Assembly: GCF_010499245.1 (NCBI RefSeq) | Contig: NZ_JAAGOW010000005.1 | Coordinates: 1-64,000 of the forward strand | DNA: 64,000 nucleotides | Direction: 5' to 3' | Origin: Variovorax sp. WS11 | GTDB lineage: Bacteria; Pseudomonadota; Gammaproteobacteria; Burkholderiales; Burkholderiaceae_C | Shown here: in pieces, positions 6,656 through 14,953 of the stretch | How positions within the stretch are numbered: the stretch's first letter is position 1 | How the letters are laid out: each line of letters starts with the position of its first letter | Notes under the pieces: model-generated | Database searches by the model: none | Told to the model about the DNA's origin: nothing | The model's input: the letters and a program-made list of their open reading frames with translations, nothing else | Made by a program: the position numbers and the translations under genes

Positions 6656-8353
6656 TCAGGAGCGGATCAGCTGCAGCTCATAGGCGCGTGCCGTCGCTGC
6701 GGTGCGCGACGGCACGTCGAGTTTGGCGAGGATGTTGCTGACGTGGCGATCGACGGTCTTCTCGCTCAGGAACAGCTCGCCGGCGATCGCCTTGTTGGTC
6801 TTGCCGGCGGCGACCAGGCGCAGCACCTGCAGCTCACGGGGCGTCAGGCCATGCGGGTGCGCGGCGCTGGCGGCGCTGGTCAGCGCATCGATCCGCGCCA
6901 CGTCCGGCATCGCGCCGAGCTGCTCGAACACGGCACGCGCTGCGTCGAGCTCGAGCCGGCTGCCGTCGTCGTCGCCGAGCGCGCGGCAGGCGAGCCCGGC
7001 GAGCGTGCGCACGCGCGCAGCAAGGTATGGCGCCTCGGCGCGCTGCCACACCTGCAGCGCGCGGCGTGCCGCTACGAGCGCGGCCCGCGCGTCGCCTTGC
7101 GCGAGCACGAGCGCCGAGCGCGCCGCGGCCGCGACCGCGTCCAGCTCGTCGCCGCCGCAATGGCCGGCGATCTCGTCGAGCTCGGCGCAGGCGCGGCGTG
7201 CCGCCTCGACGTCGCCCGCGGCCAGCGCGATCTCGACGCCGGCGGGCAGGAGCCGCACGCGCTGCCAGCGGTCGGCGGTCGTGCCGAGCGCGCGTGCGAC
7301 CGCGTTGGCCGCGGCCGGCAGGTCGCCCTGCGCGGCACGCAGCAGCGCGAGGCCGGGTTGAGGGTCGCATCCGCAGCGGCTCGCGCGGCGGTACGCCTCC
7401 TCTGCCGCCGCGAACTCGCCGCGCAGGCGCTGCACTTCGCCTTGCTGATACAGCGCCAGGCCGGCGGCGTGCGCGCTGCGCCCCTGCCGGCAGCGATCGA
7501 ACGCGCGCCGCGCCTCCTGGAGCGCCTCGGCCCACATGCCGCGCAGCTGCATGATCTCGGCGCGATGCACGAGGCACACGCCGCTGAAGGCAACCATGTC
7601 CGGCTGCTCGGCACACCACTCGGTCAACGCGTCGGTCCATTCGCGCGCACGGGCGAGGGCGAACGACAGCTGACAGCCGTCGATCGCGTTGCAGTAGGCG
7701 AGGCCCGAGACCAGCGGCGTCAACTCTCCCGTGGCCACCGCGAGCATCGCCTCGTCGAGCAGCGCGAGCCCGCGTGCGACCTCGCCCTGCTCGATCAGCA
7801 CATGCCCCTCCAACTGGCGCGCGGAGGCGCTGAGGTCGGCATCGGCGAAGCGGTCACCGATCTCGGCCGCGGCGGCTGCAGTGGCGACCGCCGCGTCGAG
7901 GTCGCCGGCGGCGACCTGCTGACTGACGACCGACAGCATCAGATAGCCGCGCTCGACGCAGTCCGGCGGCTGGCACTCGAGCAGGCGGTGTGCGCGCGCG
8001 AACCAGCCGGTCGCGCGGCCGCCGTCGCCGCGCAGGTACAAGCGCAACCCGAGCCAGAACGCGCAGCGCACCGCGCGCTGGTTATCGCCGGCCGCGAGGT
8101 AGCTGCCATGTGCGCGATCCAGCGTCTGCAAGTAGTCGTCGTCGCGACCGAGCAGGTACGCGGCCATTGCGAGGCGCTCGAGGTCGTCGCCTTCCAATGG
8201 AGCCTGTTGGTCGGCGCGCGAGAGCGCTTGCCAGGCTTCGAACCAGGCGCGCTGGGCATAGCACTCGCGACCGCGATGCAGCGGGCTGTCGAGCGCGACG
8301 GCGCAAACCCGCGCCCGCGGATCACGATGGCGCATCGACTTTGCTTGTGCCAT
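6656..8353 (-). CDS. LuxR-type regulator with TPR-like sensor region
   Basis: A 565-residue protein. Residues ~30-480 are Ala/Arg/Leu-rich helical repeats resembling TPRs, the layout of MalT-like regulators without the ATPase. The C-terminus is a GerE/LuxR HTH: Leu-Thr-Pro-Arg-Glu-Leu-Gln-Val-Leu-Arg-Leu, Gly-Lys-Thr-Asn-Lys-Ala-Ile-Ala, and Ser-Glu-Lys-Thr-Val-Asp-Arg-His-Val. No receiver domain or Walker motif is evident. An in-frame Met seven codons in is an alternative start. The co-directional FAD oxidoreductase just downstream is the obvious candidate target; the inducer cannot be guessed. Confidence 0.8.
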   Translation of the reverse strand: MAQAKSMRHRDPRARVCAVALDSPLHRGRECYAQRAWFEAWQALSRADQQAPLEGDDLERLAMAAYLLGRDDDYLQTLDRAHGSYLAAGDNQRAVRCAFWLGLRLYLRGDGGRATGWFARAHRLLECQPPDCVERGYLMLSVVSQQVAAGDLDAAVATAAAAAEIGDRFADADLSASARQLEGHVLIEQGEVARGLALLDEAMLAVATGELTPLVSGLAYCNAIDGCQLSFALARAREWTDALTEWCAEQPDMVAFSGVCLVHRAEIMQLRGMWAEALQEARRAFDRCRQGRSAHAAGLALYQQGEVQRLRGEFAAAEEAYRRASRCGCDPQPGLALLRAAQGDLPAAANAVARALGTTADRWQRVRLLPAGVEIALAAGDVEAARRACAELDEIAGHCGGDELDAVAAAARSALVLAQGDARAALVAARRALQVWQRAEAPYLAARVRTLAGLACRALGDDDGSRLELDAARAVFEQLGAMPDVARIDALTSAASAAHPHGLTPRELQVLRLVAAGKTNKAIAGELFLSEKTVDRHVSNILAKLDVPSRTAATARAYELQLIRS

Positions 8354-8551
8354 GACGGCCGAGCCTACTGCAACGTCGGCAAGTGGGGAAATCGACGGCG
8401 ATGATCACGCGCGGGCCGGTCGATTGCTCGCGGCGACGCGCCTATTCGCCTGAATGCGGAAGTCGAACTGTTGGGCCTGAAACCTGGTGCGGCCTCGACG
8501 CTGACGCCTGAGTTGCGAAGCAGGGGCCCGAGGCGATGCCTGGGACGCCCT

Positions 8552-8740
8552 TCACCTCATAACGACCACGGCCACCACCGCCACGACGATGGCCAGGGCG
8601 ATCAAGGACAGATGGCGGCGCCAACCCGGCGCATCTGGTTCACGCTGCTCTTGGTGAAAATCCGACAGCTCCTGGAGCTGGGTGGGGCCGGTGTCCAGAG
8701 CTGCCGCAAAACGGTTGTGATCGCTGAATCTCTTTGCCAT
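8552..8740 (-). CDS. Small single-pass membrane protein
   Basis: From the ATG at 8740 the product is 62 residues: a polar, Gln/Glu/Asp-rich N-terminus followed by a C-terminal hydrophobic helix of Ile/Ala/Val ending in Met-Arg, so a tail-anchored topology is likely. In-frame starts at 8782 and 8905 exist; none has a clear Shine-Dalgarno. No family recognised. The flanking stretches 8354-8551 and 8741-8920 show no other supported gene. Confidence 0.45.
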   Translation of the reverse strand: MAKRFSDHNRFAAALDTGPTQLQELSDFHQEQREPDAPGWRRHLSLIALAIVVAVVAVVVMR

Positions 8741-8920
8741 GGCTGCGGAGGTGGATGGTTGTGTTGCGGAAAGTGTAGCCATTTGTAGTACTGAAGGATG
8801 GGCAACAGGTCTCGCTTTTGTGATCTTTTCACTTATCTGCAAAGCGAATGTGTGTGTCGAGCGATGACGCGATGCGCAAGAAGGCGCGCCGGCGAGCAAC
8901 GGCACGCCCGCGGATCAGAG

Positions 8921-9532
8921 TCAGCCGCGCAGCGTCAGCGCAGCGCCGATCGTCACGAACAGGCCGCCGCAGATCTGGTTGAACCGTTTGCCCGCGCGCG
9001 CAAGCCGTGCGTTGATGCGCTGTGCCATGGCGACGATCAACAGCTCCGTGGCGAACTCGAACAGCGCGAAGGTACCGGCCATCACGACGAACTGCGTCAC
9101 GAGGCTTCCGGCCGGGTCGATGAAGTGCGGAAGGAAGGCGGCGAAGAACAACAGCACTTTCGGGTTGGTCAGCGCCGAGAGCGCCCCCTGCCGGAACATC
9201 GAGGCACCCGATCGTTCGTTCGCCGGCGCGCCGAGCTGCACGCCGACGGGTGGCGAACGCCACACCTGGATACCGAGCCAGACCAGATAGGCCCCACCGA
9301 CCCACTTCATCAGCGTGAGCCACGTCAACGACTCCTGGAGCAGGGCGCCGATGCCGAACATCGACAGCGCGATCACCACAACGAATCCGAACACGCCGCC
9401 GGCCACGGTGAACGTCGCCTTGCGCCATCCATAAACGGCACCGTGCGTCAACGCCAGCAATCCATTGGGGCCCGGTGACAGCGACAGGCCGGTGACGGCC
9501 ACCACGTAGACGAGCCATGTGTTGAGATCCAT
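8921..9532 (-). CDS. LysE/RhtB-family amino acid exporter
   Basis: A 203-residue inner-membrane protein with the LysE/RhtB opening (Leu-Ser-Leu-Ser-Pro-Gly-Pro-Asn after the first helix), about six hydrophobic segments and the mid-protein Ala-Leu-Thr-Asn-Pro-Lys-Val-Leu-Leu-Phe-Phe motif. The ATG at 9532 is preceded by AGGAG at good spacing, so the longer upstream frame was rejected. Family members export amino acids or homoserine lactones by proton antiport. It is divergent from the MocR regulator at 9760, which probably controls it in response to an amine or amino acid. Confidence 0.85.
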   Translation of the reverse strand: MDLNTWLVYVVAVTGLSLSPGPNGLLALTHGAVYGWRKATFTVAGGVFGFVVVIALSMFGIGALLQESLTWLTLMKWVGGAYLVWLGIQVWRSPPVGVQLGAPANERSGASMFRQGALSALTNPKVLLFFAAFLPHFIDPAGSLVTQFVVMAGTFALFEFATELLIVAMAQRINARLARAGKRFNQICGGLFVTIGAALTLRG

Positions 9533-9688
9533 TGCAGTGCTCCTTTGTCTGGTGCCAGTTGCCGATGGCCGGATCGTCGGGTGCCGGCTGTCGAGGGTAA
9601 TGCAGCGGAGACGACGATAGCGCTTGGTCGCACACGCGCACAGCCACAGCGGGGAGGCGACCTGTGCCACACAGCGCATCGCCCGGCG

Positions 9689-9728
9689 CCATCTGTACCA
9701 GTCGTGGCGGCCACCATCTGTGTCAGTC
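9689..9728. promoter_or_regulatory. Direct-repeat operator candidate for the MocR regulator
   Basis: Two 15-mers, CCATCTGTACCAGTC (9689-9703) and CCATCTGTGTCAGTC (9714-9728), agree at 13 of 15 positions and are spaced 25 bp start to start. They lie between lysE and the divergent MocR gene. MocR-type regulators typically bind direct repeats in such intergenic regions. Confidence 0.55.
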
Positions 9729-9759
9729 CGCGGAATCGAGCACCGTGCAGAATGGCGGC

Positions 9760-11214
9760 ATGCGAGAGCAAGACCGCTCCGGGATGCTGTACCTGCAGAT
9801 CGCCGAATCGATCGCCACGCCGATTCGTGCCGGTACGTTGGCGCGGGGCGAGCGCATCCCGTCGGTGCGAGAGCTGGCGCGCCGACATCGCGTCTCGTTG
9901 GGCACCGTGCTGCAAGCCTATCGAATGCTCGAGGACTCGCGCTTGATCGAAGCGCGGTCCCGCTCGGGCTACTTCGTCGCGGCCCGACCCCCGAGGCTGC
10001 CCGAGCCTGAAGCCTCGACGCCCCCGGCGAGTTCGATGGCCGTGGACGTGAGCTCGCTCGCGGCGCGCGTGATGCGCCTGGCGCACGATCCTGCCTACGT
10101 CTCCTTCGGCGCCGCGTGTCCGAGCTCGGACTTGTTTTCAGAGGAGCGCGTGCGCCGTGCGGTCAGCCGCGCCGCGCAGCGCCATCGGGCGACGCTGACG
10201 AGCTACACCATCGGCCCCGGGGACGAGAGCCTGCGCCGCGCCATTGCGCGTCACGCGCTGCGCATGGGTTGCCAGCTCGATGCGCGCGATGTGGTCGTGA
10301 CGAACAGCTGCCTCGAGTCGATCACGCTGTGCTTGCGCTCGGTCACCCAGCCAGGCGATGTGGTCGCGCTCGAATCGCCCACACTGTTCAGCTTCCTCGA
10401 GATCCTCGAAAACCTGCACTTGCGCGCGCTGGAAATCCCGACGCATCCGCGCACCGGGCTCTCGATCGATGCGCTGCGCCTCGCCTTCGACACGCAGCCG
10501 GTCAAGGCCGTGCTGGCGGTGCCTACGCTGTCGAATCCGATCGGCTCGATCATGCCGCTGGCCGAGCGGCGACGCCTGGCGCAGATGGTGGCCGAGCGCC
10601 GCGTGCCTCTCATCGAGGATGTTCTCTACAACGATTTTGCCGAGGACGATGAACTGCGCCGCGCGGTGCGCTCGTTCGACACGAGCGGGCATGTGATGAC
10701 CTGCGGTTCGTTCTCCAAGACGGTGGCGCCGGGGCTGCGGCTGGGCTGGGTGGAGGCCGGGCGCTGGGGCGAGAACCTGGCGCGCCTGAAGCAGGCGACC
10801 AGCGGCAGCCAGTCGGCCATGCTCGAGCGTGCGCTGGCCGATCTGCTGACGCAGCCGGGCATCGAGGCCGGCTACCGCCAGATGCGCGCGTCCCTCGCGG
10901 CCCGTGTCGACGAGGCCCGCGGGCTGATCGCTCAACACTTCCCCAAGGGCACCCGGGTCACCAATCCAGCGGGTGGCCTGATCCTGTGGGCCGAGCTGCC
11001 GCGCGGTACCGACTCGCTCGCGCTGTTTCAGGCCTGCCTCGCCGAGAACATCGTCATCGCCCCAGGGACGATGTTCAGCGCCACGGATCACTTCCGCCAC
11101 TGCATTCGACTGGGGCTCGGCGGCATGTGGGACGATGCCCACCGTCGCGCGCTGCGGCGCGTGGGGTCTTTGGCAGCGACGATGCGGCAGCGCTCGGGCG
11201 TGCGCACGCACTAA
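9760..11214 (+). CDS. MocR-type regulator (GntR HTH fused to class I aminotransferase)
   Basis: A 484-residue fusion. Residues ~5-75 are a GntR winged helix (Arg-Ile-Pro-Ser-Val-Arg-Glu-Leu-Ala; Val-Ser-Leu-Gly-Thr-Val-Leu-Gln-Ala-Tyr). Residues ~110-475 are a fold-type I PLP domain with Ser-Asn-Pro-Ile-Gly, Ile-Glu-Asp-Val-Leu-Tyr-Asn-Asp and the PLP-lysine motif Ser-Phe-Ser-Lys-Thr-Val-Ala-Pro-Gly-Leu-Arg. MocR proteins use the PLP domain as sensor rather than enzyme. The likely target is the divergent exporter gene. The ATG at 9760 is preferred because the HTH follows directly; the frame is open upstream. Confidence 0.85.
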   Translation: MREQDRSGMLYLQIAESIATPIRAGTLARGERIPSVRELARRHRVSLGTVLQAYRMLEDSRLIEARSRSGYFVAARPPRLPEPEASTPPASSMAVDVSSLAARVMRLAHDPAYVSFGAACPSSDLFSEERVRRAVSRAAQRHRATLTSYTIGPGDESLRRAIARHALRMGCQLDARDVVVTNSCLESITLCLRSVTQPGDVVALESPTLFSFLEILENLHLRALEIPTHPRTGLSIDALRLAFDTQPVKAVLAVPTLSNPIGSIMPLAERRRLAQMVAERRVPLIEDVLYNDFAEDDELRRAVRSFDTSGHVMTCGSFSKTVAPGLRLGWVEAGRWGENLARLKQATSGSQSAMLERALADLLTQPGIEAGYRQMRASLAARVDEARGLIAQHFPKGTRVTNPAGGLILWAELPRGTDSLALFQACLAENIVIAPGTMFSATDHFRHCIRLGLGGMWDDAHRRALRRVGSLAATMRQRSGVRTH

Positions 11215-11242
11215 GACACCATCGCGCATGTGGCGACACGGC

Positions 11243-12868
11243 TCAAGGTGTCGATCTGGAGCCGACCACGACGCCTTCGCAAGGCGCCAGCACCAACCCT
11301 TCTTTTTCTATCGGCTCGGGGCGCGTGGGATTCGTCGATGCCAGCACGATCGAGTGTGCCGGCAACAGCGCGGGCGACAAGGCTGCTGCGCTGGCGCCGA
11401 AGTTCAACAGCACCACCACCCGCTGCCCCTCGAACTCGCGTGCGTACGCCAGCACTTCCTCGTCGCTTTCCAGAGCCTCATAGTCGCCCCGATTCAGCGC
11501 CGGCTGCGCGCGGCGCAACGCGATCAGCCGCCGATAGAGCGTCAGCATGGATGCGGCGTCGCGCGCCTGCGATTCGACGTTGCGCTCGGGCCAGTCGTCC
11601 GCCAGGCGCAGCCACGGGGTGCCGGTGGTGAAGCCGGCCTGCGGCGCGCTGCTCCACGGCATCGGCGTGCGCCGCGGATCGCGGCCCAGGCCCTTGCCCG
11701 GCGCGTTCTTCTCGAACGGGTCCTGCACTTCCTCTGGAGAAATGGCGACGTCGGTCATGCCGATCTCGTCGCCGTAGTAGAGCGTGGGAGTGCCGCGCAG
11801 CGTGAGCAGCAGCATGGCCGCCAGCCTGGCCATCTGCGGACCGACGCGACTCGCGATGCGGGCCTTGTCATGGTTTCCCAATACCCAGTTCGGTGCGGCA
11901 CCGGCGGGCAAGGCGGCCTCGTAGTCGCGCACCAGGCGGTCGATGCGCCGGGCCTGCCACTCCGCTCCGATCAGTTGGAAGTTGAAGGGCAACTGCACGC
12001 CTTCGAGCACGCCCTCGGCGTTGCGCCCGTAAAAGGCGACCAGGCGCGAGAGCGGCAAGTAGAGCTCGCCGATCAATACGCGCGATGACGTCGCATCGCC
12101 GAAGGCGTCGACCACGCGCCGCATCTCCGCCACGATCTGCTGCATCTCCGGCCGATCCGTGGAGTAGAGCGGGATCCAGCGCAGCGCCGGGAATTGGCCA
12201 ACGACGAAGTCCGGGTTGAGCGGGTTGTCGCGGAATTCCGCGTCCTTGATGAGGTCGGAGAGCACGTCGACACGAAATCCGTCCACGCCGCGCCGCAACC
12301 AGAAGCGCAGCACTTCATACATCGCGGCGCGCACTTCGGGATTGCGCCAGTTGAGGTCGGGCTGTTCCTTCAGGAAGGAATGGCAATAGTACTGCCCGGT
12401 GGCGGCATCGAGCGTCCAGGCCGGGCCGGCGAAGTTGCTCTGCCAATTGTTGGGCGGCCCGCCGTCGGGCGCCGGGTCGCGCCACAGGTACCAGTCGCGC
12501 CGTGGATCTCCGCGCGCGCTGCGGCTCTGCAAGAACCAAGGGTGTTGGTCTGACGTGTGGTTGGGCACGAAGTCCAGGACGAGCTTGAGCCCCCGCGCAT
12601 GGGCCTCGCTGACCAGGGCATCGAAGCCGGTCAGCGTGCCGAAGCACGGATCGATGTCGCAGTAGTCGGAAACGTCGTACCCGAAATCCGCCATCGGTGA
12701 GGGATAGATCGGCGAGATCCAGACGGCATCGATGCCGAGCGCGACCAGATGGTCGAGCCGCGCGCGGATGCCGTCGAGGTCGCCGATGCCATCGCCGTTG
12801 CTGTCCTGGAACGACCTCGGATAAACCTGATAGAAGATTCCGTGCCGCCACCAGTCGTCTGCTGACAT
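11243..12868 (-). CDS. GH13 alpha-glucosidase / oligo-1,6-glucosidase
   Basis: A 541-residue cytosolic enzyme opening with Trp-Trp-Arg-His-Gly-Ile-Phe-Tyr-Gln-Val-Tyr-Pro-Arg-Ser-Phe, typical of GH13 oligosaccharide hydrolases. Conserved regions are present: Asp-Phe-Val-Pro-Asn-His-Thr, Gly-Phe-Arg-Val-Asp-Val (nucleophile Asp), Ile-Gly-Glu-Leu-Tyr (acid/base Glu) and Gly-Asn-His-Asp (stabilising Asp). It should cleave alpha-linked glucose from short oligosaccharides. The ATG at 12868 has AAGGA upstream; two in-frame ATGs lie further up. It is a single gene converging with the MocR gene with a 28-bp gap; no sugar transporter is adjacent. Confidence 0.88.
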   Translation of the reverse strand: MSADDWWRHGIFYQVYPRSFQDSNGDGIGDLDGIRARLDHLVALGIDAVWISPIYPSPMADFGYDVSDYCDIDPCFGTLTGFDALVSEAHARGLKLVLDFVPNHTSDQHPWFLQSRSARGDPRRDWYLWRDPAPDGGPPNNWQSNFAGPAWTLDAATGQYYCHSFLKEQPDLNWRNPEVRAAMYEVLRFWLRRGVDGFRVDVLSDLIKDAEFRDNPLNPDFVVGQFPALRWIPLYSTDRPEMQQIVAEMRRVVDAFGDATSSRVLIGELYLPLSRLVAFYGRNAEGVLEGVQLPFNFQLIGAEWQARRIDRLVRDYEAALPAGAAPNWVLGNHDKARIASRVGPQMARLAAMLLLTLRGTPTLYYGDEIGMTDVAISPEEVQDPFEKNAPGKGLGRDPRRTPMPWSSAPQAGFTTGTPWLRLADDWPERNVESQARDAASMLTLYRRLIALRRAQPALNRGDYEALESDEEVLAYAREFEGQRVVVLLNFGASAAALSPALLPAHSIVLASTNPTRPEPIEKEGLVLAPCEGVVVGSRSTP

Positions 12869-13030
12869 TCGCATCCTTTCGGGTTCGAGGGCGCCCATTC
12901 TCCTCAAGAATTCGCGCGGGCGCTCAGTCGAAGGTGTCGTTGGATGTTGTTGCGCGGAGGCTTCGCAGCGGTTTAGATGGATCTACCTCCTCCCCTTGCG
13001 TACAGTCCGGAGGTTCCATTTACAACGCCC

Positions 13031-13471
13031 ATGACTTCGCCCCGCCCCCCAACCCTGCACGAATTCGCCGTCCTGCGTGTGCTTCGCGCCGAGGCCGAGC
13101 ACCTGCCGCGCACAGCCGCAAGGATGGCGGCAACCTATCTGCCCAGCATCGAACTGCCCAGCACCTGGCGGCCGGTGCTGGCACGGGCGCTGGAGGAGCG
13201 AGCCGGTGACCTGACATGTCCGCCGCTCGACGAACTGCAAGCCGAGTACGGCCGCTTGGGCGCATGGCTGCCCGCCGCCTATCACGGCGATGCAACGGAC
13301 GCGCGCTTCTGGCTGGTGGGTCTGCAAGACCACGCGGCCGAGTACCTGCCCCGGCCGCCCTCCCCCCCGCCCGACAGATCGTCCCTGATCAGGCGCTCCG
13401 CCAGGGCGTCAGCCGCCGCTCCGCCCATGCCAGGCTGCCGTACAGAAGTATCCCCAGCAGCGCCAGCATGA
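13031..13471 (+). CDS. Hypothetical protein, 3' end overlapping the convergent permease
   Basis: An open frame of 146 residues from the ATG at 13031 (or 164 from 12977). The first ~100 residues have a credible globular pattern, with Thr-Leu-His-Glu-Phe-Ala-Val-Leu-Arg-Val-Leu-Arg-Ala-Glu-Ala-Glu and a later Trp-Leu-Pro-Ala-Ala-Tyr-His-Gly. The last ~45 are Pro/Ser/Arg/Ala-rich and overlap the end of the ABC permease gene by 83 bp antisense, suggesting a lost stop or truncation. No family recognised; it may not be functional. Confidence 0.35.
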   Translation: MTSPRPPTLHEFAVLRVLRAEAEHLPRTAARMAATYLPSIELPSTWRPVLARALEERAGDLTCPPLDELQAEYGRLGAWLPAAYHGDATDARFWLVGLQDHAAEYLPRPPSPPPDRSSLIRRSARASAAAPPMPGCRTEVSPAAPA

Positions 13472-14150
13472 AGACCGCCGCGAACACGCGGGTGGTGTCG
13501 AAGGTGCCCTGGGCGCTCAGGATCACGTACCCCAGCCCGCGCTGCGAGGCCACGAACTCCCCCACGATGGCGCCGACCAGCGCGAGAGAGATCGCGACCT
13601 TCATGCCGGTGAGGATCGAGGGCAATGCGCAAGGCAGCCGCACCTTCAGGAAGAAGTCCAGCGTCGAGCCCTTGAGCACGCGGCCGAGGTCGAGCACATC
13701 CTGCGGCACCGAGCGCAGCCCATGCACCGCATCCACGATGACCGCGAACACCGCGATCAGGAAGGCGATCGCGATCTTCGGCTCCGAGCCGGTGCCGAGC
13801 CAGATCACGAAGAGCGGCGCGACCGCAACCTTGGGCACGCTGTTCAAGGCCACGATCAGCGGGTAGACCGCATGCTCGAACCAACGCGAGCCGACCAGCA
13901 TCATCGCCAGCAGCACGCCGATCACGACCGACAGCACGAAGCCGCCCAGCGTGGTCAGCAGCGTGTAGGCGGTGTGTCCGAGGTACCAGCCCCACTCGCT
14001 CGACAGCTCGTCGACGACCGCACTCGGCGGCGGCAGAGTGATCGGCCGCACGTGGAGCAGCCTGACTACCGCTTCCCACACGAACAGGAAAACCAGCATC
14101 GTCACCGCACCGACCAGCCACTGGCGGCCCTTTGCAATCCAGGGGTTCAT
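13389..14150 (-). CDS. ABC transporter permease, NitT/TauT (SsuC-like) type
   Basis: A 253-residue membrane protein with about six hydrophobic segments and the BPD_transp_1 signature near residues 150-200 (Gly-Met-Lys-Val-Ala-Ile-Ser-Leu-Ala-Leu-Val-Gly-Ala-Ile-Val-Gly-Glu). It is the channel half of a small-molecule importer. Its start overlaps the stop of the ATPase gene (ATGA), and the binding protein is the next gene upstream, giving a complete SBP-ATPase-permease unit directly downstream of the molybdenum hydroxylase genes. Import of picolinate or a related carboxylate is plausible from position only. Confidence 0.85.
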   Translation of the reverse strand: MNPWIAKGRQWLVGAVTMLVFLFVWEAVVRLLHVRPITLPPPSAVVDELSSEWGWYLGHTAYTLLTTLGGFVLSVVIGVLLAMMLVGSRWFEHAVYPLIVALNSVPKVAVAPLFVIWLGTGSEPKIAIAFLIAVFAVIVDAVHGLRSVPQDVLDLGRVLKGSTLDFFLKVRLPCALPSILTGMKVAISLALVGAIVGEFVASQRGLGYVILSAQGTFDTTRVFAAVFMLALLGILLYGSLAWAERRLTPWRSA

Positions 14151-14953
14151 GCCGCCATCTCCTCGTTGACCTTGCCGGGTTCCTCGTTGATGAGCCCCAT
14201 CTCATGAAACAGATCACGGATGCGCCCCGTATAAGCGCCGAACTGCGCAGTCTCACGCACGGCAAGCCGGCGCGGGCGTGGCAGGTCGACCTCGATGATG
14301 TCGGCGATGCGCCCGGGCCGCGGCGAGAACACCACCACGCGGTCGGCGAGGAACACCGCCTCGGCGATGCCGTGGGTGACGAACATCACCGTGTTGCGCG
14401 TCTCCAGCCAGATGCGCTGCAGCTCGACGTTCATCTGGTCGCGCGTGAGCGCATCGAGCGCGCCGAAGGGTTCGTCCATCAGCAGCAGGCTGGGCTGGTC
14501 GATCAGCGCGCGGCAGATCGCGGCGCGCTGCCGCATGCCACCGGAGAGCTCGCGCGGGTAGCGGTCGCCGAACTCGGAAAGACCCGTGAGCGCGAGCAGT
14601 TGCGCCAGCGCCGAACGGTAGCCCTGCACCGCCTTTCCCGCGAACTCGATCGGCAGCAGGATGTTGCGTTCGATGGTGCGCCATTCGAGCAGCGCATCGC
14701 GCTGGAACACCATGCCGACGTGGTCGGGCGGACCGGTCACGGGCCGGTCGTCCACGCGCAGATCGCCCTCGGTGATGGTCTCGAGGCCGGCCACGCAGCG
14801 CAGGAAGGTGCTCTTGCCGCAGCCGCTCGGCCCGAGGATGCTGACGAATTCGCCGGGCCGGATGTCGAGCGAGATGCCGTCGAGCGCCGTGAGCGCGCGT
14901 GCGCCCGCGTAGACCTTGCGCACGCCCGCGGCGTGGATCGCGGCGGCGCTCAT
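14147..14953 (-). CDS. ABC transporter ATP-binding protein, NitT/TauT type
   Basis: A 268-residue ATPase with Walker A Gly-Pro-Ser-Gly-Cys-Gly-Lys-Ser-Thr near residue 45, signature Leu-Ser-Gly-Gly-Met-Arg-Gln-Arg, Walker B Leu-Leu-Leu-Met-Asp-Glu-Pro-Phe-Gly-Ala-Leu-Asp, and His in Phe-Val-Thr-His. It is in the SsuB/TauB subgroup. It overlaps the preceding binding-protein gene and the following permease gene by 4 bp each, so expression of all three should be coupled. Confidence 0.88.
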   Translation of the reverse strand: MSAAAIHAAGVRKVYAGARALTALDGISLDIRPGEFVSILGPSGCGKSTFLRCVAGLETITEGDLRVDDRPVTGPPDHVGMVFQRDALLEWRTIERNILLPIEFAGKAVQGYRSALAQLLALTGLSEFGDRYPRELSGGMRQRAAICRALIDQPSLLLMDEPFGALDALTRDQMNVELQRIWLETRNTVMFVTHGIAEAVFLADRVVVFSPRPGRIADIIEVDLPRPRRLAVRETAQFGAYTGRIRDLFHEMGLINEEPGKVNEEMAA

